DNA from: Calycina herbarum | Lineage: Eukaryota; Ascomycota; Leotiomycetes; Helotiales; Pezizellaceae | Direction of reading: 5' to 3' | NCBI GenBank assembly: GCA_001414485.1 | Contig: LLEY01000086.1 | Coordinates: 62,001 to 126,000, forward strand | DNA length: 64,000 bases | Translations under genes and position numbers: made by a program | Shown here: positions 11,401-22,643 of the stretch, piece by piece | How positions within the stretch are numbered: position 1 is the stretch's first letter | How the letters are laid out: each line of letters opens with the position of its first letter | The notes under the pieces: model-generated | What the model was told of the DNA's origin: nothing | The model's database searches: none | The model's input: only the letters and a program-made list of their open reading frames with translations

Positions 11401-13984
11401 TATATACTAGAGGTATATAAATAGCGTTCTTATAGAATATCTCGATGACTTTTATATAGCTTACCTTAATAACATTCTTATATACTCTAATAATAAGCTC
11501 GAACACGTTGAACACGTTTATAAGGTCTTAGAACAGCTCTATAAAGCTAGACTATAAGTAGATATTAAGAAGATAGAGTTCTACGTTACTCGTATAAAGT
11601 ACCTTAGTTTTATTATCTTTATAGACGGAATCGAAGTTAACCTAGAGAAGATCTTAGCAATCGTTTCCTAGAAATATCCTAGTACTATTAAGGGTATCTA
11701 GTCCTTCCTAGGTTTTTATAACTTCTACTAACGTCTTATTTAGGATTATAGATAGATTACTCGTCTATTAAACTACCTTACGAGTAAGGAAGTGTTATTT
11801 AAGTTCGACTTAGAATATAAGAAGGCTTTTAATATATTAAAAGAAGCCTTAGTTACCGCCTCTCTCTTATACCACTTTACAGCTGATTTAGAGACTATAG
11901 TTAAGACTAACGCTTCTAATAGAGTAGTTACAACTATAATATTATAACGTATATCTAAAACCGAACCGTAGAGACCTGTAGGCTACTTCTCGAAGACGAT
12001 AAACCTTACTAAGCTAAACTACTAAATCTATAATAAGGAGATATTAGCTATTATATACTCTTTTAGATAATAGTAAGCGGATCTTGCTTAGACTAGCTCC
12101 TAGATTAAGGTCTTCACTGATTATAAGGCTTTAGAGTACTTTATAACCTCTAAAACCTTAAACTAGTAGTAAGCGAGATAGGTAGAGTTTCTATTAGAGT
12201 TCTATTTTATAATTACGTTTTAATCTAGTAAGTAGAACGAGAAAACGGATACGCTAATATACTAAGACTAAGACGTTAACCTATAGAACGACCTAAAAGC
12301 GTTTATAAGATAATAAACCTTACTTACGTCTAATCAGTTAGATCCACGTATTACTACTCGATTAGAACCTCTTATAACGTTAGCTTTAGTTACCTTAGAA
12401 CCCTTGCTTAACCTTGTTAACTAGTTACTTACTACTAACTATAACTCTTTAGACTTAGAAGACGACCGAACGAAAGCTACCCGCGGGTACTAAAACTAGA
12501 TAATAGAGAATAGCTTACTTCTTTAGTAAAAGAGACTCGTAGTTCCTAATTAAGGTACCTTATAGACGGACCTAATCTATAAGGCTTACGTATAAGTATC
12601 TACGGCTCACCTTAGACGGACAAAGACAGTAGCTATCCTCGCTCGTAGATACTGGTAGAAAGGTTTATAGACGTCTGTAGAAACCTATATTAGTAACTAC
12701 AGAGACTGTCGACGTACTACGGTTCCTCGCGACTATAAACCTAGGTTTTTATACCTGTTACTAGTTCTAGAACGTCCCTAGCAGTATATTACTATAGACT
12801 ATAAGTCTTTCCCTACTGATAAACAAGGTTACGATACCTTATAAGTAGTTATAGATCGTCTAACTAAGTAATCGGTCTCGATCCCTTGTCTAAAGACAGT
12901 TATAACCTAAGATATAGCTCGAATATACGTTACATAGATCTATTAAACCTACAGCTATTTATAAAGTATTATTTTAGACTATAGACTATAGTTTGTTTCT
13001 TCTTTCTAGTCTAAATTCTATAGAATCCTTAGTATAAAGCTTAAGCTATCTACTGCTTTCTACTTATAAACTAATAGATAAACCGAAATTATAAACTAAT
13101 AGATTAATCAACGCTTATAGCCTTTTGTTAGTTACTATTAGGATAACTAGAGCGAACTTGTCCCTATTCTAGACTATGCTTAGCTTACGCTTCTATACGA
13201 GAGTCTAGGTAGGCTCTCGCCCTTTAAAGTAATTAATAGATACGTAGCTACTACGTCCTTTAATTAGAACTGTCTAGATAAATCTATAACAGTCTACGAA
13301 TAGCTTAACTGGACCGATGTAGAGGCACTTGTATAGAGAATATATAATACTTAGACTATAGTAAAGGAATTAGTTAGTAAAGTATAAGACTACTATATAA
13401 GGTCTATGAACTAGATTCGAAGAGTAGTAGACTTTGACGTAGACGACTTTGTTTAAGTATCGACTTATAATTAGAAGATAGACTAGCTAAGCTATAAGCT
13501 AGATAGATAAAACGAGGGTCCGTTCTAGATTATAGCCTGCGAAGAACACTCTTTCTAGCTTAAACTACTAAACCACTTCCGTATATACCCTATATTCTAC
13601 CTATCACTGCTTTATAAAGCTGCTATAGATCTGTTACCTAGATAGGTAAACGAACTACCTCTGCTAATATAGGTTACAGATTAGAAAGAGTAGGAAGTAG
13701 AAGAAGTCTTAGCTATAAAGGCAGTTTATAGAAAGCTCTAATATAAGGTTCAATAGTTAGGCTATAACCCTGATCTATAGTAGTATCTAGCCTCGAATTT
13801 TAAGTATTATTTATATAAATTACGCGATTTTCACCTTACTAATCTAGCCCGCGCTAGTCTACTAAGGGCTTTATAAAGCTAGATACGAGCCTAGGAAGAC
13901 GGAATAGACGATTACGATTATCTAACAGACGATTCAGTTATAATATAAAGCTTATAAATAAGCTTTTTCTAAAAGAGAGGGTAA

Positions 13985-14216
13985 TATTACAGCGCTGGTC
14001 TATAACACGTAATTCTCGGTCCTATATATAACTATCAGAGCTATAACGCTTAGACGGATTTATAACGAGATTAAAGGCTCTTTATAGTTAGTAGGAATAC
14101 CCCTTTTTCGTAGAGTATATATTCCGTATTCCCTCGTTCTTAGAACTGTAGCTTTAAATTCTCGAATATATATATATATACTCTTATGTCTTTGCCTTCA
14201 GATATAGATTATAACA
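13985..14216 (+). repeat. 3' LTR of Gypsy-1
   Basis: A 232-bp LTR with terminal TATTACAGCG and ATAACA, preceded by a polypurine tract and followed by the TSD TATAC at 14217-14221. It is uninterrupted and serves as the reference for reconstructing the split 5' LTR. Confidence 0.9.
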
Positions 14217-14795
14217 TATACTAATACTAATTAGTATTATACGTAGATTAGATTACTTAGTTATAAGCTCACTTATACTTACTATAGTTAAGTGTCTTTA
14301 GCTAACTAAACGTTAAGAGTAGTACTATTATACGCTGTAGCCTACTACTATATATAATCCTTTAACCTTATTTAGATTTAATTATATAAGTATACTATCT
14401 TACGCTTTACTCTAGGATTTGTATATTATATAAATCCTAAAACAAAGTATAAGATAGTATACTTATATAATTAAATCTAAACAAGGTTAGAGGATTATAC
14501 ATAGTAGTAGGCTATAGTATATAACAGTACTACTCTCAACGTTCAGTTAGCTAAAGACACTTAACTATAGTAAGTATAAGTAAGCTTATAACTAAGTAAT
14601 ATAATCTACGTATAATACTAATTAGTATTAGTATAACTTAGTTATAAATCTGTCTAGTTATATATACGTATTATATTCTCTATAACTATTCTAGGTACTC
14701 GAAGTACGACTATTTATGCTTGTGCTAGCGTGGTACTAGCGTGCTAGTCACGTGAATAGATATGAGTCAGAGGCTTATTCACCTATATAACGATA
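14217..14795. repeat. Main body and right arm of the large foldback palindrome
   Basis: From 14217 to 14635 the sequence is its own reverse complement with few mismatches, centred on the AGGATTTGTATATTATATAA region near 14426. From 14636 to 14795 it pairs with 347-183. Landmarks that recur inverted include ACTAATTAGTATTATACG, GTAGTAGGCTATAG and AGTTAAGTGTCTTTAGCTAA. There is essentially no loop. It encodes nothing. Immediately to the right, at 14796, Fot1-like element B transposase sequence begins in mid-frame. Confidence 0.85.
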
Positions 14796-15763
14796 ATAAT
14801 ACTCTTAAAATACAGCTGATTTATAATTCTTATACCTATCTAATACTAGTATTCGATATAGCTCTTTTATATAACTATAAGTATATTTATTAAAGTGTCG
14901 TAGCTATTCTAGGTCTATCTTATTATTAGTCTATCTATTACTTATAGGTTTAATAACTTAGTTATATAAGAGGCCGCTCTTAGTATACTAATTCGTAAGA
15001 TAATTCTTCTCTTAAACTACTAAAAACAGAGGCACGTTCTAACCCTCGCTATTAATATAAGTAATTACTATAGCCTATTCTCGATTACTAAGCTAAACTG
15101 CCTTACCTCTGCTACGTCGATTAGTACGAGTTATAACTATTACTAGGTAGATAATTCTTATTATAAACCCTGCCTTATTAAAGTTATAAAAGTCGTAGTC
15201 TAAAATACTATATTTTACTCTTATATTCTCTATAAGTCGAAACCACGTGCTAATAAGCTCTAGATCTTCGTATAAGGCTCTTTAAAAGTCGTAAACGCGA
15301 TTAAAACACGTCTTTAATTCTAGTCGACGTTATACGAATTAATATATCTAAAGCTTACTAACACGTTTTCTTCTCTATAATTCGAGGATATAATTCGCTA
15401 TATCTTCTACGCTAGCTAGTTAGAGCGCAAATCCTCTTATATCTAGATTAAGTATATATTAAATAAGTGTCTTCTTTTCTAAGTCGTTTAATTTATAATA
15501 ATTAGGTTTAGCTTCGAAGCGATAGATTCGGCTAGCTATTCTATGTCGAAGTATTATTTTAAGAACTTTGTAGATTTTTATAGCAGAGCAGCGACTAAGT
15601 TTTTAAGATATTCGAATAACCTTAATATCTAGGATAATTCGTACTTCTTAGGTTTAGATTTCTATAGTTAGTTATTAAGAAAACGTATATTAAAGTTAGT
15701 AGGTAGTAAGGTAGAGGAAAGTACGCTACTCGGTGATATATACTACTTAGTAATAAACCACGT
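14796..15763 (-). mobile_element. Fot1/pogo-like transposon B, left end lost
   Basis: The right end carries the same inverted repeat family as element A (ACGTGGTTTATTAC read from 15763 on the minus strand) with a flanking TA at 15764-15765. The minus strand encodes RIP-broken transposase: an N-terminal part, the conserved block around the first catalytic residue near 15160-15190, and a fragment near the second catalytic Asp at 14800-14880. The left TIR and C-terminal third are absent. Coding similarity to element C continues right up to 14796, where the palindrome starts, so the palindrome probably interrupts or truncated this copy. Confidence 0.75.
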
Positions 15764-15765
15764 TA

Positions 15766-16946
15766 TATAAGATAACTTAGACACGATTACTTAGTACTTA
15801 CTACTATATAAGTAGATACTAGAACGTATCTCTTATTAATAGTAACGTAAAATATATTATTATTAATAATATTCTATTATTTAATAAAGACATATTTAAA
15901 TACTATAAATAGATATTAGAATATTAAAATAATTTTTTAGTAATAGATAAATATCTTAAAAAGATATACGTTATAAAATAGAGTAAGCTATATATTACTC
16001 TATTTAATAGAGATTTAAGAGAAAGTAGAGAGATAGATATTAATTAGTTAAATAGGAACTATATATTTATAAACATCTAATAATTAATATTTATACTAAT
16101 AGAAAGACTAGATATACTAATATTAGAGTAGAGTCTAATTTATAAATTATTATTAGATATTAATAATAATAAGGAATATAACTATTAATTATTATTAATT
16201 TTTCTTCTAAAAAAAAACGTAATATAATATTCTAAACTTCTATAGTAGGAAGCTTATTCTTAGACCTATTTAAGTAAATAGTTAAAGTATTAAATATAGA
16301 AGAAATAGATTAGTTCTTATTATTAAGATTTATTAAACTAACTATAAGTAAACGAGTAGCCTACTTAGCTATAAAAGAAGGTATATAAAGAATAATAATA
16401 AAAACTATATTATAATACTTCTTATCTATAAAAGGCTTTATTAAAGACCTAGTAGTACTAGTAGAGTAAAACTCTAACTTCTGCTTTATATTAATCTAAA
16501 TATTAAAAGAGTATATCTTAATACTATTAGAAGAACGCTTATAATAAGTTCTATTAAAAAAAATATAACTCTTCTTATTAAGACTAACTAGATAAAAAAT
16601 AGAGTCTTATCTCTTTAGTAGCTATAAAACACTAGTTGTAGAATCTAAAAGAATTAAACTAGTCCTATTTATAGACGAACTAATAACTCTAAAAAGACTT
16701 TTAAAACTATCTAAAGAAATACTAGTAGCTCTAGTACTAATAATAAACAAATTCTTTATATAGCCTAGTACTTATATTACTAAGATCTAAGTAGAAAAAG
16801 ACTAATTAGTAATAATATTAAATCTTACTCTAAACCTATATAATATAATATTATAAACCCTTTAATCTAAACTTTAATACTATATAGTACTAGGAATAAT
16901 AAAAGTACTATTACTAGAACTAGTAAAAAGAGAAAATAATATCTTC
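15766..16946. other. Unclassified RIP-degraded sequence left of Gypsy-2b
   Basis: About 1.2 kb of extremely AT-rich DNA. Short Lys/Asn/Leu-rich fragments can be read but no family motif is recognisable. A run of nine A lies near 16207. The last five bases (16942-16946, CTTCG) are the TSD of Gypsy-2b, so the sequence resumes at 30070. Probably an older, more decayed transposon. Confidence 0.5.
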
Positions 16947-17394
16947 GTATTATAAATCACGTTATACGTAGTAAGTAGTCTAGACAGCGCTCTAATAGAA
17001 TAAGATACGATATCTAGGAAATAGAAAGTAATATAGAAGAGAATTAGTAATATAGAGGCATTTAGGTATTCTAGGATCTTACTATTAGATAACTGTTAGA
17101 AGTTACGTATTAGATTCTATTAGATCTCTTAAGAGATCTAGAGAGATCTAGGGATCTAGGTCTATAAGAGGATCTAGATAGTACGAAGAGTTCTATATAA
17201 GACTAGCACGTCTGCTATTAGATAGAAGCTTCGTACTTAACTTTAGTTATTAATCTTATTATCTTATTTAATATCTTTAATATAAGTAATAAGTTTACTT
17301 CTAAGTAAACAACCTAGCGTATCTATACTTCTTACTTATATACTAACCTTCGAGACTTAGTTATCTTTATTTAGTTTATTTAAGTTTCGTTATA
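16947..17394 (+). repeat. 5' LTR of Gypsy-2b
   Basis: Starts TATTATAAATCACG and ends GTTTCGTTATA. It pairs with 29618-30064 (about 447 bp) with mainly transition differences. The interior begins CTTTAAGCACCTACTT, identical to Gypsy-2a. Confidence 0.88.
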
Positions 17395-20300
17395 CTTTAA
17401 GCACCTACTTAGAAGTTTAGTCGCTATAGCCTTAATAACCCCCGCCGTAGCAGCTAGCCTAAATACTAGTCGAGTTAACGTTGTAGAAATATCTAGAAGT
17501 ACTACTAGAAGAACACCTGCTAGTATATAGATAACTAGGAACGACGACAATGTTAGTATACTAGACGCCTCCGAGCCTTATAAGGTCGAAGTACTTAAGT
17601 CTATTAAAGTTAAGATACTAGATATATATTATAGGAAGTATAAGAAACTCGACTTATTCCTTCTCTAAATAGACATCTACTTTAACTTTAATTCTAATAA
17701 ATTCAAAGGTAATTATAATTTATAAACTATCTTCGCTATCTTCTATTTTAGAGGATTAGCGTTAGAATAGGCTTAGCTATATTTAGAAGACTTCTTTAAG
17801 AATAAGAATAAAGATAGAAAAATAGAATCAACTAAGATTATATTTAAATCTTAGAGAGAATTTAAGACAACTATTAGAAAAGTCTTTAAAGACTTTAATA
17901 TAATTTAAACAGTTATATATAAGCTTTTAGAATTATACTAGACTAGATTAGTAATAGATTATACTAATAAATTTTAATACTATAGAACGAAGTTAGAGTA
18001 GGATACTATTACTCTTATAGAACTCTTCTATAGAGGATTAAAGATATATATCTATAAGGAAATAGCTAAATAGAATATATAGTTCTTAACTATTATAAGT
18101 ATAATTAAGGAAGTTATCTAGTTAGATAACCGCTTATATAAATTTAGAAAGAGTAACCCTAGATATAGAGAAAAGAGTAAAGAGATAGAAAAGTAGAAGC
18201 ACTTCTATACTAAACATAGTAAGAAGGCAAATACTATATAAAAGAAAACCTTTCTAAAGAAAGAAGGACTTTCTTAAGAAGAGTGAATCGTCGACGTAAG
18301 TAGAACTTATATTACAGCTATAACCTCCCTAGTTATAGAGTAAATAAGTATAGTAAGAAGAAAGACTCTAAGAGAAAGAGGTAGATTAATACTACTATTT
18401 AATAATAAGTAGCTTTAACCGATTATATTAAACTTATAGACAAGGAACTTAAAGCTAGAGAATATAGTATATAGATCGAAACAGATACTATAAATATAAT
18501 AGCAGGCGCTATATACCTGTAGCTAAACAAAGGAATCGAATTATAAGTTAGTAGAGTTTAAGATACTAATAATAATAAGAATCTACTTTTTAAAGAAAAT
18601 TATAATATACGATTAGTAGTAGAATTCGAGTAATATCTTTAAGAGTACGAATTACTACTATTAACTAGTTCTTTAGAAACCTTAGACTTATCTTCTAGTT
18701 TAGAAGAAGAGGTTAGAAATAAGGACTCTGAAGTTAGAGAAACTTAGGCCTTTCTTAGAATATTTAAATAAGAAATCGATAAGTATATATAGATAATCAG
18801 AAGCTAGACTTCTAGAGTTCTTATACTATATAAGAAGTTAATCTAACTATCTTAATAATATATATAGTTATAAGAAATAACCTTAAAATAATAACTCTAG
18901 TTAGTCTAATTACTAGATAAGAAACTATTAAGAAAAAAGAATATAAGTATAGCTAATAGTAAGTTAAGAAATCTACCTATTCTAAGATAGAGGATATATA
19001 GAGAGTATATAATATTTTAGAAGAAACTAGTACGTAGACGTAGTAGGTTCTAATAGAATTTAAAGAATAGATTAAAACCTCTTTTCTTAGAATAATATTT
19101 AAAGATATTATATTAAAGGAATTTAAATAATATATTATAGTTATATTAAGTAGAAATAATAGACTAGTATTTAGAAAATACGGTTTATAGAAGTTGTTTA
19201 GTATACTATTCTAGAAGCGAAGAGAGTTTAATATTACTAGATAGGCTAAAACAGAACTAGAAGAATTTTACTATTCTTTAGTAGAAGAACTATAGTTTAT
19301 AGAAACAGTTTAAGAAATAATAGCGTAATAGATATAATATAAACTAAGTCTAACTATAGACTAGTTATTATAGAAATAGTTTAAAGGAATTTTACTAGAA
19401 TCTATTAGAATAGTAGAATATTATTAAATATATAAGATAGCTTTATCTAATAAGAAAGGAGTAGTATTCTTTCCTTAGTCCTAGATTCAAGTAGTTAAGG
19501 AAAAGAACTTAAGAGATTATATATTTAAGATTTAATATATAAAACTAGAGATAAGTATACTAGAGGCTACTTTAGATTACCTATATATAGAAGAGCTATA
19601 GTCTATAGAAACTATTAAAGAAACTAATAATAGATAGATCTAATATAGATGTAGAAACTTACTAAAACGATTTATAGAGAGAACTCCTAAGACTATAGGA
19701 ATTATAGAATATTAATTAGTATATAAGGTAGTATATATAGACTAGGAAAGAGTGAGATTCTTTCTATAGTATAGGAGTAAGAAAGAACGAAAATTTAATT
19801 AGAAAAATCAATTCTTCGAAGTCTAATATATTAAAGTAAAATTAAATACTACTTTAGAAGAAAGACAGTTAGTAATAACTATAGAAATATAAGAGAAAAA
19901 GTTACGAGTTATAATAGACTTAGAAGTAATAAGTAACTTTATTTCTTTAATAGCTTAAGAGAAGCTAAACGTTCTAATTAAAGGAATAAGATTATATTAT
20001 TTAGAAGTAGTTAATAAGATAGATATTATATACTAAAATAGGATTATTAATTAGTAAACTATTCTAGTAAAAGTTAATATTAAAGGATACTATTTAGATA
20101 TATAATTTAATATTATTAAAATAGAAAGTAAGAAAGTAATACTTAGTATACTATAGATTTAGGAATATAATATAGAGATCGACTAGAAAGCTAGAATAAT
20201 AACCTTTAGTTAATATAAATATACTTATTATTAAGAAAAAGAACGATCTAAATAGACGAGTATATATTAATTATAAGGAATTAAATAACGTAATAATTAA

Positions 20301-20713
20301 AGACGCTTACTTATTACTAACTAGCTAGTACTTATAAAACAAGCTAGGCTAAGTAAAGAAATTTATAAAACTAGATTAATAAAACGCTTATAGATTAATT
20401 AGAATTAAAGTAGGCTATAAATAGAAGACTACGTTTATCTTACTATTAGAATTCTATAAGTATATAGTAATATCTTTTAGTTTAACTAATATACTAGCTA
20501 CTTATTAGAAATAGAATAATAGTATTTTAGAGGATCTTTTAAGAGTAACTGTTATATATTACCTAGATAATATATTAATTTTCTTAGAAAATCTAAAAGA
20601 ATATAAAAGCTATATAAAAGAAGTCTTATAAAGACTTACTAAAGTAGACTCTTATTTAAAACTCTTAAAATATAAGTTTAGAGTTAAAAGAACTCTCTTT
20701 CTTAGATAGGTAT

Positions 20714-21350
20714 TATTGCTGGAATCGCTTAGAATCAGTAACACGTGATCTAGAATATTCTAGAATTGTAAATTTGTATATAAATACATCCTTTCTCTTC
20801 TTCTATTTAAGAGATTTGAGATATAATTCAAAAGCATTTTTATAACATAGTAGTAATACAGGTTCTATATAAAGTCCTTATAGACTATATAGTAAGAGAG
20901 CTACAAATGCTATATTCTCCCGCAGATCTGGATAAGACTAGAATAGCTAGGTAACCTATGTAATTAAAGCACCTGTACGTATAAGAAGTCGGTCTCCTTA
21001 TAAAACAAAAACCGAAGGAGTCGGTCTCCTTATAAAATAAGAACCGGAGGAATATCCTATCTCTCTAAATACTCGGGTAAAAGACGTATAGTTTACTTAT
21101 ATACCTATGGTTTTCCTCTTCTATTAGAGGTCTACTAGAATTTAAAAGGAGGGTTTTTTACTCTAGGGTATCTATCTCTATATACTGATTCAGAGTGTAT
21201 ACTGATTTAGAGAGAGTGTTGCTAGAATCGCTTAGAATCAGTAACACGTGATCTAGAACATTCTAGAATTATAAATTTATATATAAATACATCCTTTCTC
21301 TTCCTCTATTTAAGAGGTTTAAGATATAATTTAAAAGCATTTTTATAATA
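20714..21350 (+). mobile_element. TRIM-like mini LTR retroelement (637 bp, 134-bp LTRs)
   Basis: Two direct repeats of exactly 134 bp (20714-20847 and 21217-21350), each starting with the RIP or intact form of TGTTGCT and ending TATAACA/TATAATA, flank a 369-bp interior with no coding capacity. The 5-bp TSD GGTAT is at 20709-20713 and 21351-21355. Right after the first LTR is TAGTAGTAATACAGG (ancestrally like TGGTAGCAA), which looks like a methionine-tRNA-type primer-binding site. A purine-rich stretch AGAGAGAG lies just before the second LTR. Size, LTR length and lack of ORFs fit terminal-repeat retrotransposons in miniature. It interrupts Gypsy-2b pol between reverse transcriptase and RNase H. 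Confidence 0.85.
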
Positions 21351-22402
21351 GGTATTTAGCTTAGGAAAAATAGAAATAGATCTAGAAAAAATCTATATAG
21401 TTATTAAATAGGAATTACTAAAAAATATTAAAGATATATAATTCTTCTTAAGATTTACTAATTTCTATTAACTATTTATTTAGAACTATATAAAGATTAT
21501 AAAACCTATGTTAATACTAACTAGAAAAGCTATAACTTTTATCTAGAATAAGAAGGCTAAAAAGACCTTCTAGGAAATTAAAGAACAGTTTATAGTAAAA
21601 CCTATATTATACGATTTTAATTATAAGAAACTAAGTATAATAGAAACAGACGCCTTAGATATAGTAGTAGGTACTATATATCTATAACTAAATAAAACAG
21701 GAAAACTTATACTTATAGTATATTTCTTAAAAACTTTTAATATAGTATAATAGAACTATAGTATTTATAATAAAGAATTAATAGCTATTATTTTAGCTCT
21801 TAAAGAATAGAGAATTTATCTCTAAAGTACGACGTACCTAGTAATAGTACTTATTAATTATCTAAACCTAAAAATATTTACTATAACTAAGGAGCTCGTT
21901 ATAAGACGCTTAGCTAGGTAGTCTAAAACCTTAGTAGAATTTAAGGTAATTATTCGATATATTAGTAGAATAAGTAACACTTAAGCCGATACTCTAAGCT
22001 AGAAGCTAGGTTATAAAGAAAATAAAAAATATATTAATATAGTAATATTAAAGTATAATAAAAACAGCGACTTAGTACCTATTATATATGAAATAGTAGT
22101 AATAAACGACATCTAGATAGATAAAATTTAGAGTATTTATAAAGATTATAACTAATATATAAAAGAGAAACTATAGGTTCCTAGCTTATATATAAAGGAG
22201 TTTATATAAGAATACTATACTACGCTTATTTATAGCTACTAAGGAATTCGTAGAACCCTCTAGTAGATAAGGTAATACTACTATATTAATCAGTTATCTA
22301 CGATAGTTAAGAAAGTAATAGTAGAATATAATACCTATACTAGGAATAAGACTTCCTACTATACTTCTTATAGACAGATAAACACTACTCTAATACTATA
22401 AA

Positions 22403-22643
22403 TGTTAGGACTTATAGTAAATACTGATGAATTGAACTACAGAGGTGTCTATGTATAAGAAGATTCGATTGTCCTTTCTAAGCTAGAGTCCTTACTAACT
22501 TATATACTTAGTTAACTCATTCTAGAGGGTTCTGCTAAGGGTACTCTCGAAGGTTCTGTTACGTCCATGCGTTGCTAAGCGAGGTCACGTGAATGCGTCG
22601 CTGGAGTACTCCGAGACTTATTCCACGGGTATAACCCTTAACA
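22403..22643 (-). repeat. 3' LTR of Gypsy-4
   Basis: A 241-bp LTR matching 27692-27932 without any insertion or deletion. The differences I could see (about 13) are all C/T or G/A transitions. It is bounded by the TSD ATAAA on its left. Confidence 0.9.

Larger units (their letters stand above)
348..14216 (+). mobile_element. Gypsy-1: Ty3/Gypsy LTR retrotransposon, RIP-degraded, interrupted
   Basis: The outer boundaries are set by 232-bp LTRs, a TATAC TSD on both sides (343-347 and 14217-14221) and a purine tract AAAAGAGAGGGTAA (13971-13984) just before the 3' LTR. The internal region (8409-13984, plus strand) reads gag, then pol. In pol, reverse transcriptase lies at about 11000-11700 with the catalytic YLDD now read as YLNN near 11460. 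RNase H follows at about 11870-12290, then integrase with its zinc-binding N-terminus (about 12600-12720) and core (about 12790-13400). The C-terminal tail near 13720-13850 retains a QQLGY block of chromodomain type. The frame is interrupted by many TAG codons where Gln or Trp is expected. The 5' LTR was later split by Fot1-like element A. The element is dead, and the domain order is that of a Ty3/Gypsy chromovirus. Confidence 0.9.

Noticed and set aside
8409..13984. Pol frames read well if TAG is taken as Gln, suggesting stop-codon recoding
   Set aside because: TAG also stands where Trp is expected, TAA occurs too, and nuclear genes in the same window use TAG/TAA/TGA normally. CpA-directed RIP explains it without a variant code.
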